Part shown: positions 5,542 through 13,942 of the stretch, piece after piece
Numbering within the stretch: the first letter of the stretch is position 1
Layout of the letters: each line of letters opens with the position of its first letter
Origin: Parvularcula sp039198765
GTDB lineage: Bacteria; Pseudomonadota; Alphaproteobacteria; Caulobacterales; Parvularculaceae
Direction of reading: 5' to 3'
Assembly (NCBI GenBank): GCA_039198765.1
Contig: JBCCTF010000044.1
Span: 1 to 24,750, forward strand
DNA length: 24,750 nucleotides
Program-made: the position numbers and the translations under genes
Notes under the pieces: generated by a model
The model's input: only the letters and a program-made list of their open reading frames with translations
The model's database searches: none
What the model was told of the DNA's origin: nothing

Positions 5542-6993
5542 ATGACCATGGCGGATACTTTTGTCCTGTTTGGGGCGACGGGCGATCTTGCGCGCCGGAT
5601 GCTGTTCCCCTCTCTCTACTTTCTGCATGCGGAGGGTTTCCTCGGCGAGAATGTGCGGATCATCGCCGCGGCCCGTTCACCGCGTACGGATGAAGCCTTC
5701 CGAGAGAGCGTTGCTGAATGGGTCTGCGAGCGTGCCGACGGTGCTGAGAAAGACGTTGTCGAAGCTTTCGTTGAGCGCATCACCTACCTAGCGATCGATG
5801 TGACGACGCCCGAAGGCTATGACGAACTCGCGAGCGCGATCCGCGCCGACGACGGTGGTCGCGAGGTGGTGTTCTACCTCTCCACGTCGCCTTCGATCTT
5901 TGGTTCGGTGTGCCGCGGGCTCAAAACCCATGGGCTTTCAGAGGCTCCTCACCGGATCGTTATTGAAAAGCCGATTGGCTATGACCTCGCCAGCAACATT
6001 GAGATCAACGACACCGTCGCCGAGGCGTTCTCTGAAGAGCGGACGTTCCGGATTGACCACTATCTCGGCAAGGAAACAGTCCAGAACCTCATTGCACTGA
6101 GGTTTGCCAACCGGATCTTTGAACCACTCTGGAACGCTGAGAACATTGAGAGCGTTCAGATTTCGATCAGCGAGACCTTAGGTGTCGAAGGACGCGGTGG
6201 CTACTACGACGAGTACGGAGCGATGCGAGACATGATGCAGAACCACCTGCTTCAGCTCCTCTGCCTTGTCGCCATGGAGCCGCCCTCGAGTCTCTCTGCC
6301 GACGCCATTCGCAATGAAAAAGTCAAGGTTCTGAAGAGCCTGGCCCCGGTTGCCTCGCATAATGTTGAACAAAAGACCGTGCGCGGACAATATGCTGAAG
6401 GATTCGATGCCGAGGGCAAGAAGGCTGGCTCCTACCTTGCAGACAGCGAAAACCCAAACAGCGAAACTGAAACGTATGTGGCCGTCGCTGCGGAAATCAA
6501 GAACTGGCGCTGGGCGGGCGTGCCGTTCTACCTTGAAACCGGCAAGCGAATGGCACATCGCAAGACGCATATCGCCATTGCATTTCGATCCGTCCCACAT
6601 TCAATCTTTGGAGGGCAGGCAGATAAGAACGAGCTGCACATTGTTCTGCAGCCGGAAGAACGGATCACGCTCCAAATCATGAACAAGCGCCCCGGCATTT
6701 CTGCAGACGGGATGCCGCTTGAAGAACTTCCGCTCAACCTGTCGCTGGTCGAACGAAACAACAGCGCGAGACGGCGCATTGCGTATGAGCAGCTGATCCT
6801 CGACGCTTTGACGAACAACCCATCGCTCTTTGTACAGAGGGATGAACAAGAGGCGGCTTGGCGCTGGATTGATGCCATCGCGAAGGCTTGGGGCGAACGG
6901 AACATGTCGCCAAAGTCGTACCGCTCAGGCGGACACGGACCATCCGCTAAGCACGTGCTCACCGAACGCAACGGGCATAGCTGGTATGAGTAG
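5542..6993 (+). CDS. zwf: Glucose-6-phosphate 1-dehydrogenase
   Basis: The enzyme oxidises glucose 6-phosphate to 6-phosphogluconolactone in the cytoplasm, producing NADPH (or NADH), and feeds the Entner-Doudoroff route. At 483 residues it has the usual length. The nucleotide-binding motif FGATGDLARRMLFPSL is at the N-terminus. EKPIGYD and the active-site signature RIDHYLGKE (His173) follow, then the C-terminal dimer domain. The ATG at 5542 (or 5548, three residues in) places the Rossmann motif where the family has it; the frame is open farther upstream but overlaps the lipoprotein gene. The ribosome site is weak. The 3' end overlaps pgl by eight bases, so the two are co-translated. Confidence 0.96.
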   Translation: MTMADTFVLFGATGDLARRMLFPSLYFLHAEGFLGENVRIIAAARSPRTDEAFRESVAEWVCERADGAEKDVVEAFVERITYLAIDVTTPEGYDELASAIRADDGGREVVFYLSTSPSIFGSVCRGLKTHGLSEAPHRIVIEKPIGYDLASNIEINDTVAEAFSEERTFRIDHYLGKETVQNLIALRFANRIFEPLWNAENIESVQISISETLGVEGRGGYYDEYGAMRDMMQNHLLQLLCLVAMEPPSSLSADAIRNEKVKVLKSLAPVASHNVEQKTVRGQYAEGFDAEGKKAGSYLADSENPNSETETYVAVAAEIKNWRWAGVPFYLETGKRMAHRKTHIAIAFRSVPHSIFGGQADKNELHIVLQPEERITLQIMNKRPGISADGMPLEELPLNLSLVERNNSARRRIAYEQLILDALTNNPSLFVQRDEQEAAWRWIDAIAKAWGERNMSPKSYRSGGHGPSAKHVLTERNGHSWYE

Positions 6994-7648
6994 CTTCCAT
7001 ACGTTCACTGATCGCGAGGCGCTCTATAGCGACGCTGAAACACGGATCATTTCTGCGCTGTCGTCCGGCGTTGCTGATCGTGGAGAGGCGCATATGGCGC
7101 TGTCGGGCGGCAGCACGCCTGCACCCATCTACGAAAGACTCTCCGCATACGACAAGTTAGACTGGAGTAAGGTCACTGTTACCCTCGTCGACGAGCGGAT
7201 GACTGAGCCAAACGACCCCGCCAGCAACGAAGTCCTTGTGCGGAACACGCTGCTCAAGGACGCTGCTTCGTCAGCGACGTTCACGCCGATCACAGAAGGT
7301 CAAGCCTCTGTTCCACAACAGGATATTATGCTTCTAGGCATGGGTGGCGACGGTCATTTCGCATCACTTTTTCCGACTGCTGAGGAGTTGCAGGACGGTC
7401 TTTATGCGTCAGCTCCAGCAGTTCTGCGGATGACACCGAACCCGCTTCCGGCAAACGCCCCTTTCCCGCGCCTCACTCTGACGCTCCCCACGATTCTCGC
7501 CTCACGTGCTCTCGTTTTAGCGATCACAGGAGATGAAAAACGGGGCGTGCTTGACTCTGCGCAGGAAGCTGGTCCCACGGAAGACCTCCCCATCAGCGCT
7601 CTTCTGCGTGCAGATCACCCGAACCTCACCATTCTCTGGGCACCGTAA
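6986..7648 (+). CDS. pgl: 6-phosphogluconolactonase
   Basis: Pgl hydrolyses 6-phosphogluconolactone to 6-phosphogluconate, the step between Zwf and Edd. The 220-residue product carries the SugP/NagB-type fold markers: MALSGGSTPAPIYERL near residue 37, VTVTLVDERM, and the glycine-rich GMGGDGHFASLFP in the middle, all characteristic of DevB-type lactonases. The ATG at 6986 overlaps the zwf stop in ATGAGTAG, an arrangement that implies translational coupling. Longer in-frame starts lie deep inside zwf and are rejected. It is slightly shorter than many homologues but complete. Confidence 0.93.
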   Translation: MSSFHTFTDREALYSDAETRIISALSSGVADRGEAHMALSGGSTPAPIYERLSAYDKLDWSKVTVTLVDERMTEPNDPASNEVLVRNTLLKDAASSATFTPITEGQASVPQQDIMLLGMGGDGHFASLFPTAEELQDGLYASAPAVLRMTPNPLPANAPFPRLTLTLPTILASRALVLAITGDEKRGVLDSAQEAGPTEDLPISALLRADHPNLTILWAP

Positions 7649-7660
7649 GAGAGAGAACAA

Positions 7661-9445
7661 ATGGCACTCACCGTCAACGAGATTGTCGAACGTATCGAGC
7701 AGCGCAGCAAAGACGCGCGCGCCGCCTACATCGAAAAGATCAACGCCATGAGCGGTGGACGACGCCGCGATGCGCTGTCCTGCGGCAACCTTGCTCACGG
7801 CTTCGCCGCTGCAGCACCGGGCGAGAAGCTCCGCATCCGGACAGGCGGCAAAAACATCGGCATCGTCACCAGCTATAATGACATGCTCTCAGCACATGCT
7901 CCGTTTAAGGAGTTTCCTGACATTCTTAAAGATGCTGCGCTGAAGGCGGGCGGTACCGCGCAGGTTGCGGGCGGCACACCGGCCATGTGCGATGGCGTGA
8001 CCCAGGGCCAGGATGGGATGGAGCTGTCGCTCTTCAGCCGCGATGTGATCGCCATGTCGACTGCGGTCGCGTTGACCCATGACATGTTCGACGCCGCACT
8101 TTGTCTCGGCGTTTGCGATAAAATCATCCCTGGACTGACGATTGGCGCGCTCAGCTTTGGCCACCTTCCTGTACTCATGGTGCCAGCAGGACCGATGACT
8201 TCTGGCCTGCCGAACAAAGAGAAGGCTCGCATTAGGGGTTTGTTTGCACAGGGTAAAATTGGGCGCAACGAACTCCTCGAAGGCGAGATGGCGAGCTATC
8301 ATAGCCAAGGGACGTGTACGTTCTATGGCACAGCGAACTCGAACCAGATGCTGATGGAGATGATGGGCCTGCACCTCCCTGGTGCTGCGTTCATCAATCC
8401 CGGCACACCTCTCCGCGATGCACTGACCCGGCGAACGGCTGAGCACGCGTTGGAGATGGGGCCTGATCGCCGTATGGGCGATGTCGTCAGTGCCGGGAGT
8501 ATTGTGAACGCCATCATTGGCCTCCACGCGACGGGTGGCTCGACAAACCATACCCTCCACCTGGTTGCCATGGCCCGTGCAGCGGGCGTGATTATCACAT
8601 GGGAGGACTTTGCAGACCTTTCCAAGATCACGCCACTTCTCGCCCGGGTTTATCCAAACGGCGCAGCGGATGTGAATCACTTGCATGCAGCAGGTGGGAT
8701 GGCGTTCGTTGTCCGTGAGCTGAGGGATGCAGGTATCCTCGCAACCGATGTTATGACCGCAATGGGTCCAGGGATGGATGCCTATACCCAGGAGCCATTC
8801 TTATCGCACGAGGGGCTTGTCTGGCGCGATGGCGTGACGAAGAGCTTGAACGAAGACATTCTTCGGCCTGCTGATCATCCGTTTGCAGCGCAGGGCGGCC
8901 TCAAGCTTCTTGAGGGCAATCTCGGCCAGTCCGTGATCAAGACGTCCGCCGTCGCCCCCCAGCATCGCGATGTCCGTGCGCCAGCGATTGTTTTCGAGGA
9001 TCAGAATGATTTCCTTGAGAAATTCAAAGCCGGCGAGCTCGAGCGGGACTTCGTCGCTGTCGTTCGATTCCAGGGGCCTGCTGCCAACGGGATGCCGGAA
9101 CTGCACAAGCTGTCACCACCGCTTGGCGTCCTACAGGACAAAGGCTTCAAGGTGGCGCTGGTCACCGACGGGCGTATGTCCGGCGCGAGCGGAAAGACGC
9201 CTGCGGCAATCCACGTGACACCGGAAGCGCTACGCGATGGCCCCATCGCTCGCGTGCGCGACGGCGATATCATTCATCTGGATGCGGAGAATGGGAAGTT
9301 GACCGTCGAGGCTGACGACCTGATGCAGCGCGATGCAGCTCGCCACCAACGGAACAGCCACGATGGCTTGGGCCGAGAGATGTTCGGCGGTTTCCGCTCT
9401 ACCGTTAGCCCGGCAAACGAAGGCGCGAGCGTTCTTTTCGGCTAG
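7661..9445 (+). CDS. edd: Phosphogluconate dehydratase
   Basis: Edd dehydrates 6-phosphogluconate to 2-keto-3-deoxy-6-phosphogluconate (KDPG) and is the committing enzyme of the Entner-Doudoroff pathway. The 594-residue protein belongs to the IlvD/Edd family of iron-sulfur dehydratases. Visible signatures are GGTPAMCDGVTQGQDGMELS (Cys110), CLGVCDKIIPG (Cys148 and Cys152), GTCTFYGTANSNQ (Cys219) and the C-terminal TDGRMSGASGKTPAAIHV. The cysteines at about 110, 152 and 219 are the likely cluster ligands by family analogy. A GAGAGAGAA ribosome site precedes the ATG, 12 bases after pgl. Its 3' end meets the convergent MATE gene with only 17 bases between stops. The aldolase gene eda does not follow. 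Confidence 0.96.
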   Translation: MALTVNEIVERIEQRSKDARAAYIEKINAMSGGRRRDALSCGNLAHGFAAAAPGEKLRIRTGGKNIGIVTSYNDMLSAHAPFKEFPDILKDAALKAGGTAQVAGGTPAMCDGVTQGQDGMELSLFSRDVIAMSTAVALTHDMFDAALCLGVCDKIIPGLTIGALSFGHLPVLMVPAGPMTSGLPNKEKARIRGLFAQGKIGRNELLEGEMASYHSQGTCTFYGTANSNQMLMEMMGLHLPGAAFINPGTPLRDALTRRTAEHALEMGPDRRMGDVVSAGSIVNAIIGLHATGGSTNHTLHLVAMARAAGVIITWEDFADLSKITPLLARVYPNGAADVNHLHAAGGMAFVVRELRDAGILATDVMTAMGPGMDAYTQEPFLSHEGLVWRDGVTKSLNEDILRPADHPFAAQGGLKLLEGNLGQSVIKTSAVAPQHRDVRAPAIVFEDQNDFLEKFKAGELERDFVAVVRFQGPAANGMPELHKLSPPLGVLQDKGFKVALVTDGRMSGASGKTPAAIHVTPEALRDGPIARVRDGDIIHLDAENGKLTVEADDLMQRDAARHQRNSHDGLGREMFGGFRSTVSPANEGASVLFG

Positions 9446-9462
9446 GTCGTCCGTACAGGGAG

Positions 9463-10797
9463 CTAGTCTCGGGCGAGGCGGAAAGCGAGCCATCCCGAGA
9501 CTGCCCCCGAGACGAGATTGCAAACGCCGATCCCTGCGAAAACGACCCAAGGCGGGCCGATTGCGACAGCCGCCAGGGTAAGCGGCACGTAGAGGACAAA
9601 ACTCCTCAGTACGGTGATGAGCAAGCCAGCGACGGCTTTGTCGATCGCGTTGAGCGCAGCACTCGCCGTGATGACAACGCCGTAGCCGCCGAGGGTGAGG
9701 CCGACGAACGTCAGATAACTGATCGATAGGTTCTTCACAACGCTGTCGTCGGTGAAGAAATCAACCATGGCGTTGGAAAGCAGCAGAAAACTGGCACCAA
9801 TCAAGATGCCACAACCAATCACAAAGATGAAGGTATCGCGCATCGCACGGCGAGTTCGGTCGTGCCTCCCCCGGCCCCAGTTCTGACCAGCAACAGGGCC
9901 AATCGCACTGGAAAGAGCGAGCATGGGGGTGGTCGCCAGCGTCTCTACCCGCGTCGCGACACCAAAGGCTGCCACCGCTTCTTTGCCATAGGACCCCGCA
10001 AGCAAAGCCGTCACGATGCTGATGGAAATCGGATTGATCATGTTGCTGAACGTAGCGGGAATACCCACCCGGCCAATCGATCCAAAGGAGCGCGCAAGCT
10101 CTCCCGCTGACGGCAGGCTCCACGTGATAAGCCGTTCACGGAAGATCACGAAGGACAGGGTCACCGCAGCGGTGAAAATCCGGGAGAGGAGCTGAGCCCA
10201 GGCTGCGCCTTCGATACCCATGGCAGGGATTGCTCCCCATCCAAAAATCAGGAGGGGGTCCAGCGCGATGTTCAGGAGCGATCCAAAGAGCATCGCAAGG
10301 CTAGGCGCTGTCGCATCACCGTTGGCTCGAATAAGGCCAGACGCCACGAGCGGCACCGCAAGCAACGGTGACCCGATGTACCAGAGCAGCATGTAGTCAC
10401 AGACAAGGTCCAAGACGTCGCCGCTGGCCCCGAGCATTGCGAAGAAGGGACGAACCGTCAGTAGACCAATCACTCCGATGATCGACGCCACCACGATGGA
10501 GATCATGAGGCTGTCGGTCGCAAACCGCTTGGTGTCGCTGACCTCACCTTTGCCGATGGCGCGGCTGACGACAGAGGCAGCCCCCGCGGCCATACCGATG
10601 CCCAGACTCGCCATGATCAACAGCACTGGGAACGTGAACGAGATCGCGGCCAGGGCGTCTGTGCCCAGCTTACCCAGGAAGTAGGTGTCGGCGAGACTGA
10701 CAGCGAATATACCTGCGACACCGATGATGGTGGGCAAACCCAGGCGCACGAGGTGGCCTGAGACGGACCCTTCCGTCAGATCACGGTTCTTATTCAA
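9463..10797 (-). CDS. MATE-family efflux transporter
   Basis: This polytopic inner-membrane protein of 444 residues has about 12 hydrophobic segments in two similar halves, the layout of multidrug and toxin extrusion (MATE/NorM/DinF) transporters, which export organic cations or metabolites using Na+ or H+ gradients. The N-terminus LVRLGLPTIIGVAGIFAVSL then DTYFLGKLGTDALAAIS is typical of the family. The second half repeats it (VGIPATFSNMINPISISIVT, with YGKEAVAAFGVATRVET). The start is a TTG at 10797 supported by AGGAG nine bases upstream; no ATG fits better. It lies 72 bases downstream of the histidine kinase on the same strand and may belong to the same operon. The substrate cannot be predicted. 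Confidence 0.9.
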   Translation of the reverse strand: MNKNRDLTEGSVSGHLVRLGLPTIIGVAGIFAVSLADTYFLGKLGTDALAAISFTFPVLLIMASLGIGMAAGAASVVSRAIGKGEVSDTKRFATDSLMISIVVASIIGVIGLLTVRPFFAMLGASGDVLDLVCDYMLLWYIGSPLLAVPLVASGLIRANGDATAPSLAMLFGSLLNIALDPLLIFGWGAIPAMGIEGAAWAQLLSRIFTAAVTLSFVIFRERLITWSLPSAGELARSFGSIGRVGIPATFSNMINPISISIVTALLAGSYGKEAVAAFGVATRVETLATTPMLALSSAIGPVAGQNWGRGRHDRTRRAMRDTFIFVIGCGILIGASFLLLSNAMVDFFTDDSVVKNLSISYLTFVGLTLGGYGVVITASAALNAIDKAVAGLLITVLRSFVLYVPLTLAAVAIGPPWVVFAGIGVCNLVSGAVSGWLAFRLARD

Positions 10798-10869
10798 TGA
10801 CGTAGGCTCCTGGATCCGGTGATCGCTCTAGCGGTGGTTAGAGGAAGACGGGACGTAACCCAAGAACGT

Positions 10870-13263
10870 TTACGCGGCGACGTCGTCACTGATCCATTTG
10901 CGGATTTTAGCGAGGATTGCATCTTGGCGGATCGGCTTGGCGATGTAGTCGTCCATCCCCGCCGTCCGGCAGCGCTTGCGGTCCTCTTCCATCGCATGGG
11001 CGGTGGCAGCGATGATTGGTACACGGCCAAACTCGTGCTCACGCTCATAGGCGCGGATCGCCTTTGTCGCTTCAAGGCCGTCCATTTCAGGCATGGAGAC
11101 ATCCATGATGATGAGATCGGGTTTGTTCTCGATAAACTTCTCCACCGCGATCCGGCCGTTCTCGGCGATCTCAATCTCGAAGCCGAGGCCAGCAATCATA
11201 TTGGTCACAACGAGCTGGTTCACACGGTTGTCTTCAGCGATCAGTATACGGACGCCATCACCTGTTGGTTTTTCAGGTTGTGCGCCCTCGTCAGTGCCAT
11301 TTGGTGACTGAGGCGTGACATTGCCGTCTTCGTCGAGGCGACCAGCATCGGCCAAGTTTTGGGCCTGCTCAACGCCGGCGGAGACCATGGCTTCACCAAC
11401 GGCGCGCACCAGAGGCTCAATCCTATAAGGCTTGGACACAAACGCGGTCCGACCATTGTCGCGAAGCTGCTCTCCAATTTGCGAAGGTGATGCCATGATC
11501 ACCAGCGGCTTGTCTGTGAGCAGATCATCCTCGCGCATCCTGGCGCAGAGTGTATCGCCGTCCATGTCAGGGAGATCGAAGTCCGCGATCACAATATCAG
11601 GACGCGGATCGCGGGTCATGGCTTTGATCGCACGCTCGCCGTCAACAGCGGTATCGACCGTTGCCCCCCAAGACGTGATCAGCTCATCGAGCACATCACG
11701 GGTTTGGTCTTTGCTGTCGATAATCAGGACACGGAGACCTTCCATGGCGCTTTGCGGCATGTTGATTTCCATGTCCATCTTCGCAACGGGCATGCGCAGT
11801 TCGAAGAAGAAGCTTGAACCCTCGCCTTCAACGCTCTTAGCGTTCAGCGTACCGCCTGCCAGCTCGACGATCGAACGTGAGATCGAGAGACCGAGGCCGG
11901 TGCCTTCGTAGCGGCGCGCGGACGAACCGTCGGCTTGCTCAAACTTCTCGAAGATGCGTGAGAGCTTGTCTTGCGAAATACCGATACCGGTATCCGTCAC
12001 AGCAATGTGGACGCGGGCTTTGTCCTGGCGGATTTGGCCTGTCACATCAATCCGTACACTGCCTTCATCGGTAAATTTGACCGCGTTGCCCACGAGGTTG
12101 GTGATCACCTGGCGAATACGGCCACCGTCAGCGACAAAAGCCTCTGGAAGGTCAGGCTGATAGCGAACGACTAGCTCAAGCTTCTTCTCTTCCGTTGTCC
12201 CGGCGACGAGGGACACAACATCATCGATGGCCTCACGTAGGTTGAACGGTGCATCGACCAGTTTGAACTTGCCCGCCTCGATTTTTGAGAAGTCGAGGAT
12301 GTCGTTGATAATCGTGATGAGGCTCGCGCCGGAGGACATCAGAACGTTCGCAAGATCGCGTTGCCGCGACGTCAGCTCGGTTTGCAGCAGGAGCTCCGTC
12401 ATACCCAGCATACCGTTCATCGGTGTACGGATCTCGTGGCTCATATTAGCCAGGAATTCAGACTTCGCCCGGCTAGCGGCTTTAGCCTTCTCTGTGGAGA
12501 GGAACAGCTGTTCCGTCCGCTCACGCACAGTTTCTTCAAGCGTAGCGTCACGCTGCGCAACTTCGGTCAACATCGCATTGAAGCTGTCGGCGAGTTGGCC
12601 CAATTCGTCCTCTGCGTCGAGGTCGACACGGCGGTTGTAGTCGCGCTCGCCGCGCACGTGGGTCATCGCTTCGTTCAAACGCGCGATAGGAACAGAAATC
12701 AGTCCGGCAACGGAGCGTGCGAGGAACCAACTGATCGCCAATGCGAACAACAGCACGACTACAGCAAGACGCTGATAGCGCGCGATCCGGTTTTTCAAAC
12801 GCTCGCTTGAAACACGAACCTGCAGGGCACCGATCACTTTACCATCGGCCTTGATCGGCGTTTGCACCGCGAAGGCACCGCGGAGCGACGCACCGAGAGT
12901 CCGATCGAATGGAAGAGCGACCGGCGTGCGCTCAACATCGAGCGGGAGAGCTGTGCTGATATACTTGCCGCGGACATTTCCGTCCGTGTCCACCACATAA
13001 GCAGCTTGAATATCGGAAACGCCCTTCAGGCTCTCCAAGTTTCGGTCGATCGACGGCTTGTCATCGAAAACGAGGGCCGCGGAGACGTTCTGCGCTGTGA
13101 CCTCAGCAAAGCCCTGGCGGTCGGCGAGGAGCTCTTGCCGGAACGACTGCGTCTCCAGCATGACAAAGCCTGCATAGCTGCCCATCAGCACACAGACGGT
13201 TGTCGCAACGATGGCGCTCGTCACTTTCCAATAGATCGGTAGTCGTTTTGCCGCGCCCAACAT
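10870..13263 (-). CDS. Hybrid histidine kinase with YfiN-like sensor, HAMP and two receiver domains
   Basis: The product is a membrane-bound sensor kinase of 797 residues. The order is TM1 (about 12-34), a periplasmic region (about 35-168) with AEVTAQNVSAALVFDDK and SDIQAAYVVDTDG, TM2 (about 172-195), HAMP, coiled coil, HisKA with SHEIRTPMNG (His276), HATPase_c with the N box (NLVGNAVKF) and G boxes (DTGIGI, GTGLGLSI), receiver 1 (Asp561) and receiver 2 (Asp721, with AEDN and AKP motifs). The periplasmic part resembles the CHASE8-type sensor of YfiN. Receiver 1 has IIDSKD where an acidic pair is usual, so one metal-binding acid is replaced by Ser. No HPt domain is present, so a separate phosphotransfer protein is expected. 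The ATG at 13263 overlaps the yfiR-like stop by one base. A GTG one codon earlier is possible. Confidence 0.93.
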   Translation of the reverse strand: MLGAAKRLPIYWKVTSAIVATTVCVLMGSYAGFVMLETQSFRQELLADRQGFAEVTAQNVSAALVFDDKPSIDRNLESLKGVSDIQAAYVVDTDGNVRGKYISTALPLDVERTPVALPFDRTLGASLRGAFAVQTPIKADGKVIGALQVRVSSERLKNRIARYQRLAVVVLLFALAISWFLARSVAGLISVPIARLNEAMTHVRGERDYNRRVDLDAEDELGQLADSFNAMLTEVAQRDATLEETVRERTEQLFLSTEKAKAASRAKSEFLANMSHEIRTPMNGMLGMTELLLQTELTSRQRDLANVLMSSGASLITIINDILDFSKIEAGKFKLVDAPFNLREAIDDVVSLVAGTTEEKKLELVVRYQPDLPEAFVADGGRIRQVITNLVGNAVKFTDEGSVRIDVTGQIRQDKARVHIAVTDTGIGISQDKLSRIFEKFEQADGSSARRYEGTGLGLSISRSIVELAGGTLNAKSVEGEGSSFFFELRMPVAKMDMEINMPQSAMEGLRVLIIDSKDQTRDVLDELITSWGATVDTAVDGERAIKAMTRDPRPDIVIADFDLPDMDGDTLCARMREDDLLTDKPLVIMASPSQIGEQLRDNGRTAFVSKPYRIEPLVRAVGEAMVSAGVEQAQNLADAGRLDEDGNVTPQSPNGTDEGAQPEKPTGDGVRILIAEDNRVNQLVVTNMIAGLGFEIEIAENGRIAVEKFIENKPDLIIMDVSMPEMDGLEATKAIRAYEREHEFGRVPIIAATAHAMEEDRKRCRTAGMDDYIAKPIRQDAILAKIRKWISDDVAA

Positions 13264-13811
13264 CACTCACCTGCCTGATGCGAGATCGCGAGCAACTGCG
13301 CGCTGAAGGCGAGCGGGTGTGATGGCAGCGCTGCGCGGTCCATCACCAGGACCAGGCGTCCGCCATCGCGGTTCAATTCCACAAGACCGCCGTGACTGGC
13401 GAACCCGCGCTCCGGCGAGACCGTCAGTGTCGGCTGATTATTGAGCCGCTTCAAAATGACAGGGTCGGCATAGCCTGGCGAGAAATACGCAATGTGGCAG
13501 GGCATCCGGCCAAACTGAGCAGGCTGCATCGAGTGCACCGTGAGCGGCTTGCCTTGCACCGTGGCATCACGCTCGCGCACGAATTCACCAAAGGCTGGAT
13601 CGTCGTCGCGCAGGCAAAGGCGGAAGCTGAGACCGTACTCGGCAGTATCCGGCCAGCGCACAAACGCTGCAACGTCAGCAACGGCGGCCGCATTGCCTTT
13701 GCGCTCAGGCTCAGCGGCAGCGCCGAGGCTCAGCCAAAAGCCGAGCGCCGTGACGAAAACGACACGGCGGCCATCTGGGCGGCCAGATCTTTCGCTACGC
13801 GGGCCCTGCAT
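13263..13811 (-). CDS. YfiR-family (DUF4154) periplasmic protein
   Basis: The 182-residue precursor has a signal peptide (RRVVFVTALGFWLSLGAAA, cleavage near residue 33). The mature part shows DUF4154 features: VAAFVRWP, FRLCLRDDDPAFGEF, QGKPLTVH, GRMPCHIAYFSPG and LTVSPERGFASHGGLVEL. Cys66 and Cys105 are 39 residues apart, as I recall for one disulfide of Pseudomonas aeruginosa YfiR; the second YfiR cysteine pair is missing. YfiR binds the periplasmic domain of the diguanylate cyclase YfiN and holds it inactive. Here the gene runs into a hybrid kinase (TGATG overlap), so it probably controls that kinase. The ATG at 13811 gives a normal signal peptide; a TTG at 13832 is possible. A perfect -35 (TTGACA, 13923-13918) lies upstream but has no convincing -10. 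Confidence 0.82.
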   Translation of the reverse strand: MQGPRSERSGRPDGRRVVFVTALGFWLSLGAAAEPERKGNAAAVADVAAFVRWPDTAEYGLSFRLCLRDDDPAFGEFVRERDATVQGKPLTVHSMQPAQFGRMPCHIAYFSPGYADPVILKRLNNQPTLTVSPERGFASHGGLVELNRDGGRLVLVMDRAALPSHPLAFSAQLLAISHQAGE

Positions 13812-13942
13812 CCTCACCAGTCCCCTTCCCAACGAAGGGTGTAGAGGAAAGCAGGTGAACTTCGTGCTAATCCGCGAGCCCCTCAGCCTTTATGGGGCGT
13901 TAATCCAACCTCGAAAATGTCAACATGATCAGCGCCCTGACA

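Noticed and set aside
13887..13909. GCCCC/GGGGC hairpin between the YpfJ-type gene and the yfiR-like gene
   Set aside because: The stem is only five pairs with an 11-base loop and no T tract, so it is not supported as a terminator.
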